From JBGRQB01 sp041725875 (lineage in GTDB: Bacteria; Bacteroidota; Ignavibacteria; Ignavibacteriales; Melioribacteraceae): 24,573 nucleotides of DNA. The notes below the pieces were generated by a model. The model did not search any database and had not been told where the DNA came from. It saw only the letters and a program-made list of their open reading frames with translations. This document shows, in pieces, positions 1 to 6,811 of the stretch (position 1 is its first letter; every line of letters begins with the position of its first letter). The translations under genes and the position numbers were made by a program. Where the stretch lies: positions 1 to 24,573 of the forward strand of contig JBGRQB010000048.1 of NCBI GenBank assembly GCA_041725875.1. The letters are read 5' to 3'.

Positions 1-18
1 CGGCTTCGTGTAACACTT

Positions 19-368
19 CGCCGGATCACTCAGGCACCGACCCGGGTTATTTCATTTCGCAGGAGCGAAGCGACGGAGAAATCTCAATACCATATTGTGC
101 ACAGTGCTAAAGTGAGATCTCTCATTGCATTCGAGATGACATAATTTGTCGCTCGGCATCTTTTTCTGAGCGTAAAGAAAATTGATGAACGGAGGTGATA
201 AGAACAAAAACTGTTTGAAGACGTGCGAAGCACGGCAAGTTGTTTTTGTTCAGCCGGAGAGAGTCCTTTCGACTCCGCTCAAGACAAGCAATTTTTAGAG
301 GAGAAAAAGACAGCCGAAGTTTTTCTCAAACTTTTTCTGAAAAAGTTTGCCCACGGAGTGAACAATAA
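19..368 (+). repeat. Dispersed ~340 bp repeat, copy 1
   Basis: This stretch matches the reverse complement of 5311-5633 over nearly its full length, so the two copies are inverted and flank the acyltransferase, tRNA and lol region. The shared core runs from the GGCATCTTTTTCTGAGCG block (about 155) to GTGAACA (about 364). Copy 1 carries an extra block of roughly 40 nt near 97-140. Internal structures are a long hairpin (203-211 pairing with 242-250, with an inner stem 222-226/230-234) and a second hairpin (327-336/340-349, loop CTG). No ORF of convincing length lies in it. It may be a MITE-like or REP-like non-autonomous element or an RNA-structured intergenic repeat. The left end is close to the window edge and may be incomplete. 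Confidence 0.85.
94..123 (+). repeat. Short direct repeat, unit a (pairs with 435-464)
   Basis: The block beginning ATTGTGCACAGTGCTAA recurs with few changes at 435-464. Unit a lies inside the extra block that distinguishes repeat copy 1 from copy 2, so copy 1 looks like a mosaic of smaller repeat modules. Confidence 0.55.
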
Positions 369-434
369 AGAGCAAAACTACAAATCACAAAATTTATAAA
401 ACTGACTAGTTGCAGAGATTAGATTAAGTATTTC

Positions 435-464
435 ATTGTGCACGGTGCTAAGGGTAAGATCCCT
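435..464 (+). repeat. Short direct repeat, unit b (pairs with 94-123)
   Basis: Begins ATTGTGCACGGTGCTAA and ends in AAGATCCCTC, against GAGATCTCTC in unit a. It lies between the large repeat and the acyltransferase stop. Apart from this unit I see nothing recognisable in 369-525. Confidence 0.5.
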
Positions 465-525
465 CGACCAAAACTCGAACTACATAGTTTATTCACAGAG
501 TGAAACAGAAATGTATTAATAACAG

Positions 526-1332
526 CTACTTCTTAACTATCCTGTCCGTAAATCCCCACTCTATAAATTTTGATTCTATAAAGTCGAAAACAGTTCTGTT
601 ATCCTTGTTTCCGTCACCTGAAGGCTCAAATGGTTTTCCAAATGACATTCTTACTTTTTTAGAAGGATCAACAGATCCAAAATCTTTTACTATCTTGCCA
701 TTTTCCCAGAAATCGGTTGTAACTGCTACAGGTACAATCTTTACATTATACTTTTTAGCAATCTTTACACCAATAGTATTAAATTCTTTTTCATTCAGCT
801 TATCACTGCGAGATCTTTGCGGAAACACAATAATAGATCTGCCTTCATCTATTCTGTTTTTACTTTGCTTAAAGACTTCCATCAAATCTTCACGCGGGTT
901 TTTTCTGCCAACAATAATCGGGTGGCGGGAACCACTTACCGATCCAAAGAACGGCATGTCAACCAATTCTTTTTTCATAATAAAACAAACTTTATTATTT
1001 GGGTAAATAATGCAGGGCATTATAAAGGTTTCCAGTGTACTCATATGATTGGAAATGTAAACTACCGGTTCATCCAGACGAATATTATCAATACCGTCAA
1101 TCTCAATATTTGCACCGGCTTTTCTTGCCGCATCCAGCATTCCAAAAGAAGATTCGCACCAGGCATTACCATCGTACCTGCCGGTTCTGCCAAGTTTGCT
1201 TGATGTAAAAATAACTTTTCCAATTCTCAAATAAAATTTGACCGTATTAAAAAGCCCTTTCTTTTTTGCTTTTGCAGGCTTAAAGGTATATTCATTTTCA
1301 GCAGTTAATGATCTGTAATCCATAGCAACCAT
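526..1332 (-). CDS. Lysophospholipid (1-acyl-glycerol-3-phosphate) acyltransferase, PlsC-like
   Basis: 268 aa, probably a membrane-associated acyltransferase that puts the second acyl chain on a lysophospholipid. The fold is recognisable from NHMSTLETF at residues 95-103 (block I), GRKNPREDL at 142-150, VFPQRSRS at 169-176 (block III) and IVPVAV at 199-204. Two motif details are unusual: block I is H-X4-E (H96, E101) rather than H-X4-D, and block III reads FPQRSRS rather than FPEGTRS. The combination looks like a distinct conserved subfamily rather than decay, because the rest of the protein is intact. The start could be M1 or M4; neither has a strong ribosome binding site. It lies downstream of the minus-strand tRNA cluster but beyond that cluster's terminator, so it probably has its own promoter. 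The substrate is inferred from the family. Confidence 0.8.
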   Translation of the reverse strand: MVAMDYRSLTAENEYTFKPAKAKKKGLFNTVKFYLRIGKVIFTSSKLGRTGRYDGNAWCESSFGMLDAARKAGANIEIDGIDNIRLDEPVVYISNHMSTLETFIMPCIIYPNNKVCFIMKKELVDMPFFGSVSGSRHPIIVGRKNPREDLMEVFKQSKNRIDEGRSIIVFPQRSRSDKLNEKEFNTIGVKIAKKYNVKIVPVAVTTDFWENGKIVKDFGSVDPSKKVRMSFGKPFEPSGDGNKDNRTVFDFIESKFIEWGFTDRIVKK

Positions 1333-1401
1333 TTAGTTTTAATTATTGACATTAAAGATAGTAAAATATCAAAAATATTGCTTTAGATATTTAAAACAAA
1401 A

Positions 1402-1427
1402 AAACCCCGGCAGCTGCCGGGGTTTTG
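1402..1427 (-). terminator. Rho-independent terminator of the tRNA cluster
   Basis: A perfect stem, CCCCGGCAG/CTGCCGGGG with flanking A and T runs. Read on the minus strand it is followed by a run of seven T. It directly abuts the 3' end of the distal tRNA-Glu. Confidence 0.85.
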
Positions 1428-1501
1428 TGACCCGTACGGGACTCGAACCCGTACTCTTCGCCGTGAAAGGGCGACGTGTTAACCAATTACACCAACGGGC
1501 C
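1428..1501 (-). tRNA. tRNA-Glu (anticodon UUC), distal copy
   Basis: 74 nt cloverleaf. The acceptor stem GGCCCGT pairs with ACGGGTC, the anticodon loop is CTTTCAC (TTC), and the T-arm is GGGTTCGAGTCCC. The sequence is identical to the copy at 1575-1648. The 3' CCA is not encoded (CAA follows the discriminator A). It is the last gene of the minus-strand cluster and is followed immediately by a terminator. Confidence 0.97.
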
Positions 1502-1541
1502 AGTCAGCGTAAAAATATTAAAAACAACAAACTCATAAGAG

Positions 1542-1571
1542 CAAAAAAAATCCCGAAACAAGCTCGGGAGT
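1542..1571 (-). terminator. Internal terminator between the two tRNA-Glu genes
   Basis: On the minus strand the sequence TCCCGA, a 7-nt loop, then TCGGGA is followed by eight T. It lies between the two tRNA-Glu copies, so part of the transcription should stop before the distal copy. Confidence 0.75.
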
Positions 1572-1648
1572 TGGTGACCCGTACGGGACTCGAACCCGTA
1601 CTCTTCGCCGTGAAAGGGCGACGTGTTAACCAATTACACCAACGGGCC
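1572..1648 (-). tRNA. tRNA-Glu (anticodon UUC), proximal copy
   Basis: The mature part, 1575-1648, is identical to the tRNA-Glu at 1428-1501, with anticodon loop CTTTCAC. Unlike the distal copy it encodes the terminal CCA (complement of 1572-1574). It is the fourth gene of the cluster Pro-Arg-His-Glu-Glu. Confidence 0.97.
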
Positions 1649-1665
1649 ATAATGCTAAAATTTAC

Positions 1666-1743
1666 TGGGGTGAGTGATGGGATTTGAACCCACGGCCTTC
1701 TGGGCCACAACCAGACGCTCTAACCAACTGAGCTACACCCACC
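1666..1743 (-). tRNA. tRNA-His (anticodon GUG)
   Basis: The acceptor GTGGGTG pairs with CACTCAC. An extra 5' G (position -1, base 1743) faces discriminator C73, the hallmark of tRNA-His. The anticodon loop is TTGTGGC (GTG), and the CCA end is encoded (1666-1668). It lies between tRNA-Arg and the proximal tRNA-Glu. Confidence 0.96.
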
Positions 1744-1750
1744 ATCTAAG

Positions 1751-1824
1751 TACGCCAGAGAGGACTCGAACCTCTAACCTACGGCTTAGAAGGCCGTTGC
1801 TCTATCCAGTTGAGCTACTGGCGC
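1751..1824 (-). tRNA. tRNA-Arg (anticodon UCU)
   Basis: 74 nt cloverleaf with acceptor GCGCCAG pairing with CTGGCGT (G1-U72 wobble), anticodon loop CTTCTAA (TCT) and T-arm GAGGTTCGAGTCCTC. CCA is not encoded. It decodes AGA/AGG arginine codons. Confidence 0.97.
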
Positions 1825-1860
1825 ATCTTGTCTTAACATTATGATTAAGAACTCTTTTTG

Positions 1861-1935
1861 TCGGGGCGGCAGGATTCGAACCTGCGACCTCCTGCTCCCA
1901 AAGCAGGCGCGCTAACCGGACTACGCTACGCCCCG
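1861..1935 (-). tRNA. tRNA-Pro (anticodon UGG)
   Basis: 75 nt, beginning CGGGGCG as bacterial tRNA-Pro usually does and pairing with CGCCCCG. The anticodon loop is TTTGGGA (TGG). It is the first gene of the minus-strand tRNA cluster, about 50 nt downstream of a good promoter. CCA is not encoded. Confidence 0.97.
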
Positions 1936-1984
1936 ATAAATTAGTGTGATCAACATTTATAAGATCATTAAAATTGAGATTCAA

Positions 1985-2013
1985 AATGTAGGAGTTTCCC
2001 AAATTAAAGTCAA
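1985..2013 (-). promoter_or_regulatory. Promoter of the tRNA cluster
   Basis: On the minus strand TTGACT (2008-2013), a 17-nt spacer and TACATT (1985-1990) form a housekeeping-type promoter that points at tRNA-Pro. The lol operon diverges from the same interval, but I see no equally clear plus-strand promoter there. Confidence 0.65.
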
Positions 2014-2083
2014 TAAATTTTTAATAATTTTTTTATGTTTTTTATTTTTTTTATTTTGCGATTGTCAAAAATGAGTAAAATAG

Positions 2084-3307
2084 ATGAAATTCCCCCTGTT
2101 TGTTAGTAAAAGATTTTTAAGCTCCGGCAAAGGTTCTAAGTTCATTTCTCTTATTTCCTTTATCTCCATTGCCGGTGTTGCTCTCGGAGTTGCTGTATTG
2201 ATAATTGCTCTTACAGTACTCAACGGATTTGAAAAAGCAATTTCTAAAAAGATTATAGATTTTGATTCACATATAAAAATTACTGCTTTTGGAAAACGGA
2301 ACCTCCCTTCTTATAAAAAGGTAAAACCGGAGCTTGAAAAAATGCTCCATCCTTACGGGAAAAATATCTCCCCCTTTTTATCAAAAGAGGTTATGATTAA
2401 TAATAAACAAAATTCCGACGGTATTGTTCTTTCCGGTGTTTTGGACGGAGACAGTAATTCAATCTCAAATTATATTAACAAGGGATCTTACCAACTTAAA
2501 ACTTCCGACGGTAAACCGGCAATTGTTGTGGGATTAAAGCTTGCGGAAAAGCTCGACTTAAACTGTGGCGATCAGGTAACGGTTTTTAGTCTGCGCAATG
2601 ACCAGCTCCCTTCATATAATAATCCGCCCGGAATAATGCAGTTTACTGTAACCGGAATTTTCGAAAGCGGAATGGCTGAATATGATGATTTAATTGCTTA
2701 TACTAACCTGAATGACCTGCAGCAGTTAACCGAATCTGGCGATAAAATTTCAGGTTATAATATTCAGCTTAATGATATTAACAAAATAGATTCTCTTACA
2801 GTCAAGCTTGCAGATCTGCTTCCCTATCCTTATTACCCGAAATCGATCTACAGAGTGCACTCCAATATTTTCAACTGGATTGCTTTACAGAAGGTTCCGG
2901 TTCCGCTTGTGTTAAGCTTAATTACAATTGTGGCCTGCTTTAATATGGTTGGAACCATTTTGATGATTGTTCTTGAAAAGACTTCTCACATTGGAGTTTT
3001 GAAATCGATAGGTGCAAATAATAAATCAATTAAGAAAATTTTTATTTCTCAGGGACTTTACCTTTCTGCCATTGGAATTGCTGCAGGAAATATTATTGCT
3101 CTTACTGCAAGTTATTTGCAGCTTGAGTTTAATTTAATCCCTATCCCCGATTCAGTTTATTTTATTTCAAGTGTACCCATAAGTATTGATTTATATAATT
3201 ATCTGATTGTAAATGCAGCTGCATTTCTGCTTTGTTATCTGGCATCTTTTATACCAAGTTATGTAGCATCTAAAATGAGTCCCGTAAACCTTATAAGATT
3301 TAACTGA
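2084..3307 (+). CDS. LolC/LolE-like lipoprotein-releasing ABC permease (first of pair)
   Basis: 407 aa inner-membrane permease of the MacB/FtsX-like class, as in the LolCDE complex that releases outer-membrane lipoproteins from the inner membrane. The layout is typical: an N-terminal helix around residues 21-47 ending in the LNGFE box, a large periplasmic domain (about 50-270), then three C-terminal helices near 275-298, 320-345 and 372-393. The motif EKTSHIGVLKSIGA (about 297-310) is the cytoplasmic coupling-helix region. The length matches LolC/E. It starts the operon; the next gene begins one base after its TGA. LolC and LolE cannot be told apart here, so no symbol is given. Substrate specificity is inferred from the family and from the ATPase encoded downstream. 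Confidence 0.85.
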   Translation: MKFPLFVSKRFLSSGKGSKFISLISFISIAGVALGVAVLIIALTVLNGFEKAISKKIIDFDSHIKITAFGKRNLPSYKKVKPELEKMLHPYGKNISPFLSKEVMINNKQNSDGIVLSGVLDGDSNSISNYINKGSYQLKTSDGKPAIVVGLKLAEKLDLNCGDQVTVFSLRNDQLPSYNNPPGIMQFTVTGIFESGMAEYDDLIAYTNLNDLQQLTESGDKISGYNIQLNDINKIDSLTVKLADLLPYPYYPKSIYRVHSNIFNWIALQKVPVPLVLSLITIVACFNMVGTILMIVLEKTSHIGVLKSIGANNKSIKKIFISQGLYLSAIGIAAGNIIALTASYLQLEFNLIPIPDSVYFISSVPISIDLYNYLIVNAAAFLLCYLASFIPSYVASKMSPVNLIRFN

Positions 3308-3308
3308 T

Positions 3309-4532
3309 ATGTTTGAATATTTTCTGGCAAAAAGATATATAAAGTCGAAACACAAAATTAATCTGATAACAATCATTTCAATGTTGTCGGCAACCGGCAT
3401 TACAATTGGCGTTGCAGCATTGATAGTGGTGATATCTGTTTTTAACGGCTTTGGAGAGCTTGTAACAAACACTCTTCTTAATTTTGATCCGCACATCAGA
3501 GTTTCGGTTCTGAACCGCTCTGCTGATTTACAGAAGGCTGAAAAACTCTTTTCTGAAATTGATGAAATAACCGCCTTTTCCAGCTTCAAGGAAGGAAAGG
3601 TAATTTTATCAAAAAACAGACGATATCAGATAATTGAGCTTAAAGGTGTTCCCGGAACTGAAAATAAATCTTCCTGGGGAATTCATAAAACTTTGTATAG
3701 AGGAAAATTCACTCCTGACAACACAAAAGGATATCCTCAAATAGCAATTAACAGTGCTATCTCTTCCAAGCTTGGTGCGGCAATTGGTGATACAATTAAT
3801 GTAATGTCGTTTAACGATTTGAAAAAATCGATCAGCGGTTTCTCTTTATTAAGAGGAAGAAGGTTTGTTGTTTCCGGTTTTTTTGAAACCAATAATCGTG
3901 AGTATGATCTTAAATATGCTTTTACTTCTGTAAGAGGTGCACAGCGCGTATTAGGCGGAAGTAAAAAACTGAGCGGTTTTGAGATACGTCTTGACAAGGT
4001 TGAGAATTCTGAAAAAATAAAACAGCTTATTGCATCAAAACTTCCTGCTGAAAATTTCTCCATCAAGTCGTGGTACGATCTGCATAAAGATTTATACACA
4101 ATGATGAAGGTTGAAAGATGGGCAGGATTTATAATTTTATGTCTGATAATTGCAGTTGCAACTTTTAATATACTTGGTTCTCTTACAATGTCTGTAATTG
4201 AAAAGAAAAAGGATATCGGAATTTTGAAATCGATGGGTGCAACAAATAAAATGGTGCTTCGCATATTTATGATTGAAGGAGTTTTAATTGGCGTAATTGG
4301 TACCCTGCTTGGTGTTTCGCTCGGATTGTTTATCTGTTTTCTTCAAAACGAATTTAACTTTTATTCACTTGATATAACAAAATATGTTGTTGAGGCTCTG
4401 CCCCTCAGAGTAGATTATTTTGATGTTGTAATAATTGCTCTGACTTCAATAATTTTATCTTCACTGGCTTCTCTTTATCCGGCCAAAAGAGCTGTAAAAA
4501 TTTCTACAATTGATGTAATTAAATGGGAATAG
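3309..4532 (+). CDS. LolC/LolE-like lipoprotein-releasing ABC permease (second of pair)
   Basis: 407 aa, same length and architecture as the preceding gene and clearly a diverged paralog. It has an N-terminal helix (about residues 20-46, ending VFNGFGE), a periplasmic domain and three C-terminal helices (about 274-296, 318-345 and 373-395). The coupling motif EKKKDIGILKSMGA is even closer to the Lol/MacB consensus than in the first copy. Start and upstream stop are arranged TGA-T-ATG, so translation is probably coupled. Two permeases plus one ATPase imply a heterodimeric LolC-LolE-like membrane part. No lolA or lolB is visible in the window. Confidence 0.87.
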   Translation: MFEYFLAKRYIKSKHKINLITIISMLSATGITIGVAALIVVISVFNGFGELVTNTLLNFDPHIRVSVLNRSADLQKAEKLFSEIDEITAFSSFKEGKVILSKNRRYQIIELKGVPGTENKSSWGIHKTLYRGKFTPDNTKGYPQIAINSAISSKLGAAIGDTINVMSFNDLKKSISGFSLLRGRRFVVSGFFETNNREYDLKYAFTSVRGAQRVLGGSKKLSGFEIRLDKVENSEKIKQLIASKLPAENFSIKSWYDLHKDLYTMMKVERWAGFIILCLIIAVATFNILGSLTMSVIEKKKDIGILKSMGATNKMVLRIFMIEGVLIGVIGTLLGVSLGLFICFLQNEFNFYSLDITKYVVEALPLRVDYFDVVIIALTSIILSSLASLYPAKRAVKISTIDVIKWE

Positions 4533-4535
4533 CAA

Positions 4536-5228
4536 ATGTCTGTAATACTTAGCGCAAAAAATATATATAAATCATTTAAGAAGACAAAAGATCAGAGTCT
4601 GGAAGTACTTAAAGATGTTTCGCTCGATCTGGAACAGGGAAAGATTAATGTGATAATAGGAGCCAGCGGTTCCGGTAAAAGTACCCTGCTGCACATTTTA
4701 AGTGGTCTGGATAAAGCCGATAAAGGCGAAGTTGTTTTTGACAACAAATCAATTACAAATCTCAGTGATGATGAATTATCTATGTTTCGCAGTAAAAATA
4801 TGGGTTTTGTTTTTCAGTTTCATCATCTTTTGCCTGAGTTTACAGCCAGAGAAAATATTGCAATTTCCAAAATGATTGCGGGCACAGATCAGAAAGAGGC
4901 AAATAAGATTGCTGAGAAATATCTTGAGTTGGTCGGACTCCTGGAACGTGAGAGTCATAAACCTGCAGAGTTATCAGGCGGTGAGCAGCAGCGAATTGCA
5001 ATAGCACGGGCTCTGATAAATGAACCTAAAATTATTTTTGCCGATGAACCAACAGGTAATCTTGATACTGCTAACGGTGATATTATTCATAGGCTTTTTA
5101 CCAAACTCAAAAATGATTTGGGTATGACTTTCCTGATTGTTACTCACAATCCGGAACTGGTTAAACTTGCCGATGTAGTTTACGAAATGAAGGATGGGAA
5201 GATTTTTGTAAACAATAATTCCCGGTAA
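4536..5228 (+). CDS. lolD: LolD-like ABC transporter ATPase
   Basis: 230 aa cytoplasmic ATPase that should power the two permeases encoded just upstream. The Walker A motif GASGSGKST is at residues 42-50, the Q-loop FVFQ at 91-94, LSGGEQQR at 146-153, Walker B IIFADEPTGNLD at 166-177 and the switch His in VTH at 204. The FQFHHLLPEFTARENI segment is the usual LolD/MacB signature after the Q-loop. It starts 3 nt after the upstream stop and is the last gene of a three-gene operon. A short GATGGC/GCCATC hairpin at 5231-5247 follows the stop but lacks a T-run. Confidence 0.9.
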   Translation: MSVILSAKNIYKSFKKTKDQSLEVLKDVSLDLEQGKINVIIGASGSGKSTLLHILSGLDKADKGEVVFDNKSITNLSDDELSMFRSKNMGFVFQFHHLLPEFTARENIAISKMIAGTDQKEANKIAEKYLELVGLLERESHKPAELSGGEQQRIAIARALINEPKIIFADEPTGNLDTANGDIIHRLFTKLKNDLGMTFLIVTHNPELVKLADVVYEMKDGKIFVNNNSR

Positions 5229-5310
5229 TTGATGGCCTTTAGCCATCGTTAACAACAACTATGTGTCGTCTTGAGCTTGTCGAAAGACCTCAATGTAGTA
5301 TTAGTGTTCA

Positions 5311-5633
5311 CTCCGTGGGCAAACTTTTTCGAAAAAGTTTGACAAAAACTTCGGCTGTCTTTTTCTCCGCTAAAAATTGCTTGCCTTGAGCGTAGTCGAA
5401 AGGACTCTCTTCGGCTGAACAAAAACAACTTGCCATCTTTCAGATGGCTTCAGACAGTTTTTGTTCTTCACGCCTCCGCTCTTCAATTTTCTTTACGCTC
5501 AGAAAAAGATGCCGGGCGGTTAGTTTAATAATGATTACACAATTCAGTATTGAGATTTCTCAGTCGCTTCGCTCCTGCGAAATGACAAGTGCACTATGCC
5601 GTCATATATAATACGGGTGCCTGAGTGAGCCGG
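5311..5633 (-). repeat. Dispersed ~340 bp repeat, copy 2 (inverted)
   Basis: This is the reverse complement of copy 1 at 19-368 with scattered substitutions and without the ~40 nt extra block. It contains the same two structures: a hairpin with outer arms 5418-5426/5457-5465 and inner stem 5433-5438/5442-5447, and a perfect 22-nt palindrome at 5330-5351. The short motif CTTGAGC-N2/3-GTCGAAAG occurs inside it (about 5385-5402) and once more outside it at 5271-5287. It fills most of the 543-nt interval between lolD and the next gene. Confidence 0.85.
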
Positions 5634-5771
5634 CTTGACGGATTTTATCGAGGGCAGATAACATTATCCATTTTTCATTGTACATTATAAATAAATAGTT
5701 TATTTTGGGAGACTTCAGAGAGTAAGTATTTCAACTAACAATGGTTTATTGATTTTAATCAGGAGAAAAAA

Positions 5772-6758
5772 ATGACAAAGCTTCTTTCGAAAAATGATGT
5801 AATGAAAGTGCTTACAATGGACGATACTATCAACATCCTTGAAAAAGCGTTTGAAGATTTATCCAAAGATAATGCTGTTATGCCGCAGCGGACTCCAATT
5901 GCCGCGCCGGATCATTCCGGTCTTGCCCTGTTTATGCCAGCCTACTTAAAAGGAATGGGTGCAATGGGAGCAAAAATTGTTACTGTTTACAAAGAAAATT
6001 TACCAAAATATAATCTGCCTACAGTGCTTGGTACTATTAGTCTGCTCGACGAAAAAACAGGTGCACCTCTTGCAATTATGGATGGCGGATATTTAACTGC
6101 AATGAGAACAGGCGCAGTTGCAGGATTGGCTTCAAAACTTCTTGCAAAAGAGGATGCAAAAGTACACGCACTTTTCGGCTGCGGAGGAATGGCAAGAACT
6201 CACGCCTGGGCAGTTGATTGTGTTAGAGATATTGACAAGCTGGTTCTTTTTTCTGTTGACCCGATGGAGAAACGTGAAGAGTTTAAGAAATCACTTGAAG
6301 AAATTATCTCCTGCGAAATAGTTATAGCAGGAACTGCTGAAGAGGCTGTAAGAGAAGCTGATATAGTTACTCTTATCACAAGTGCAAAAGATCCTATTAT
6401 TGATGGTGACTGGCTGAAACCGGGCGCACACGTTAACGGAGTAGGTTCTCACGCGCCTGCAATGAGAGAAATTGATACAAAATCTCTTGTAAAGTCTAAA
6501 GTGGTTTGTGATCTTATTGATGCCTGTGCAGCAGAAGCCGGTGATTTTATGATTCCTATTGATGAAGGAAAATGGAGCTGGGATAAAGCTCACGGAAACC
6601 TTGGCGATGTTATAACAGGTAAAATTTCTGCAAGAGAAAATGATGAAGAGATTACTCTTTTCAAATCTGTGGGATTGGCAATTCAGGATATATCAACAGC
6701 TTATCACGTTTTTGAAAAAGCTGATAAAGAAAATGTCGGAACTGATTTTACATTTTAA
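5772..6758 (+). CDS. Ornithine cyclodeaminase / mu-crystallin family NAD(P)-dependent enzyme
   Basis: 328 aa cytosolic enzyme of the family that contains ornithine cyclodeaminase, archaeal-type alanine dehydrogenase and ketimine reductases. Visible signatures are K68 in GAKIVTVY, the substrate-binding block MDGGYLTAMRTGAVAG (103-118, R112), the Rossmann dinucleotide loop GCGGMA (136-141) and the GAHVNGVGSHAPAMREID block (218-235). The length is normal. The start is supported by AGGAG at 5761-5765, seven bases ahead of the ATG. It is a single gene between the repeat and a convergent terminator. A weak promoter candidate, TTGTAC-N17-TATTTT, lies near 5677-5705. Which amino acid or imino acid is used cannot be read from the sequence. 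Confidence 0.85.
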   Translation: MTKLLSKNDVMKVLTMDDTINILEKAFEDLSKDNAVMPQRTPIAAPDHSGLALFMPAYLKGMGAMGAKIVTVYKENLPKYNLPTVLGTISLLDEKTGAPLAIMDGGYLTAMRTGAVAGLASKLLAKEDAKVHALFGCGGMARTHAWAVDCVRDIDKLVLFSVDPMEKREEFKKSLEEIISCEIVIAGTAEEAVREADIVTLITSAKDPIIDGDWLKPGAHVNGVGSHAPAMREIDTKSLVKSKVVCDLIDACAAEAGDFMIPIDEGKWSWDKAHGNLGDVITGKISARENDEEITLFKSVGLAIQDISTAYHVFEKADKENVGTDFTF

Positions 6759-6762
6759 TAAA

Positions 6763-6788
6763 AAAGCACCCTGCTATCAGGGTGCTTT
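6763..6788. terminator. Bidirectional terminator between convergent genes
   Basis: AAAGCACCCTG, loop CTAT, CAGGGTGCTTT: an 11-bp perfect stem between the convergent ends of the cyclodeaminase-family gene and the TlpA-like gene. The T-run is better in the minus direction (complement of AATAAAAAA). Confidence 0.85.
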
Positions 6789-6811
6789 CCGTTACAATTT
6801 ATATTTTTTAT

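Noticed and set aside
500..1203. Plus-strand open frames opposite the acyltransferase
   Set aside because: They are antisense shadows; the minus-strand frame contains all the family motifs.
1346..2002. Open reading frames of 66-113 codons across the tRNA cluster
   Set aside because: They run over tRNA genes on either strand; the repeated peptide in one of them simply reflects the duplicated tRNA-Glu.
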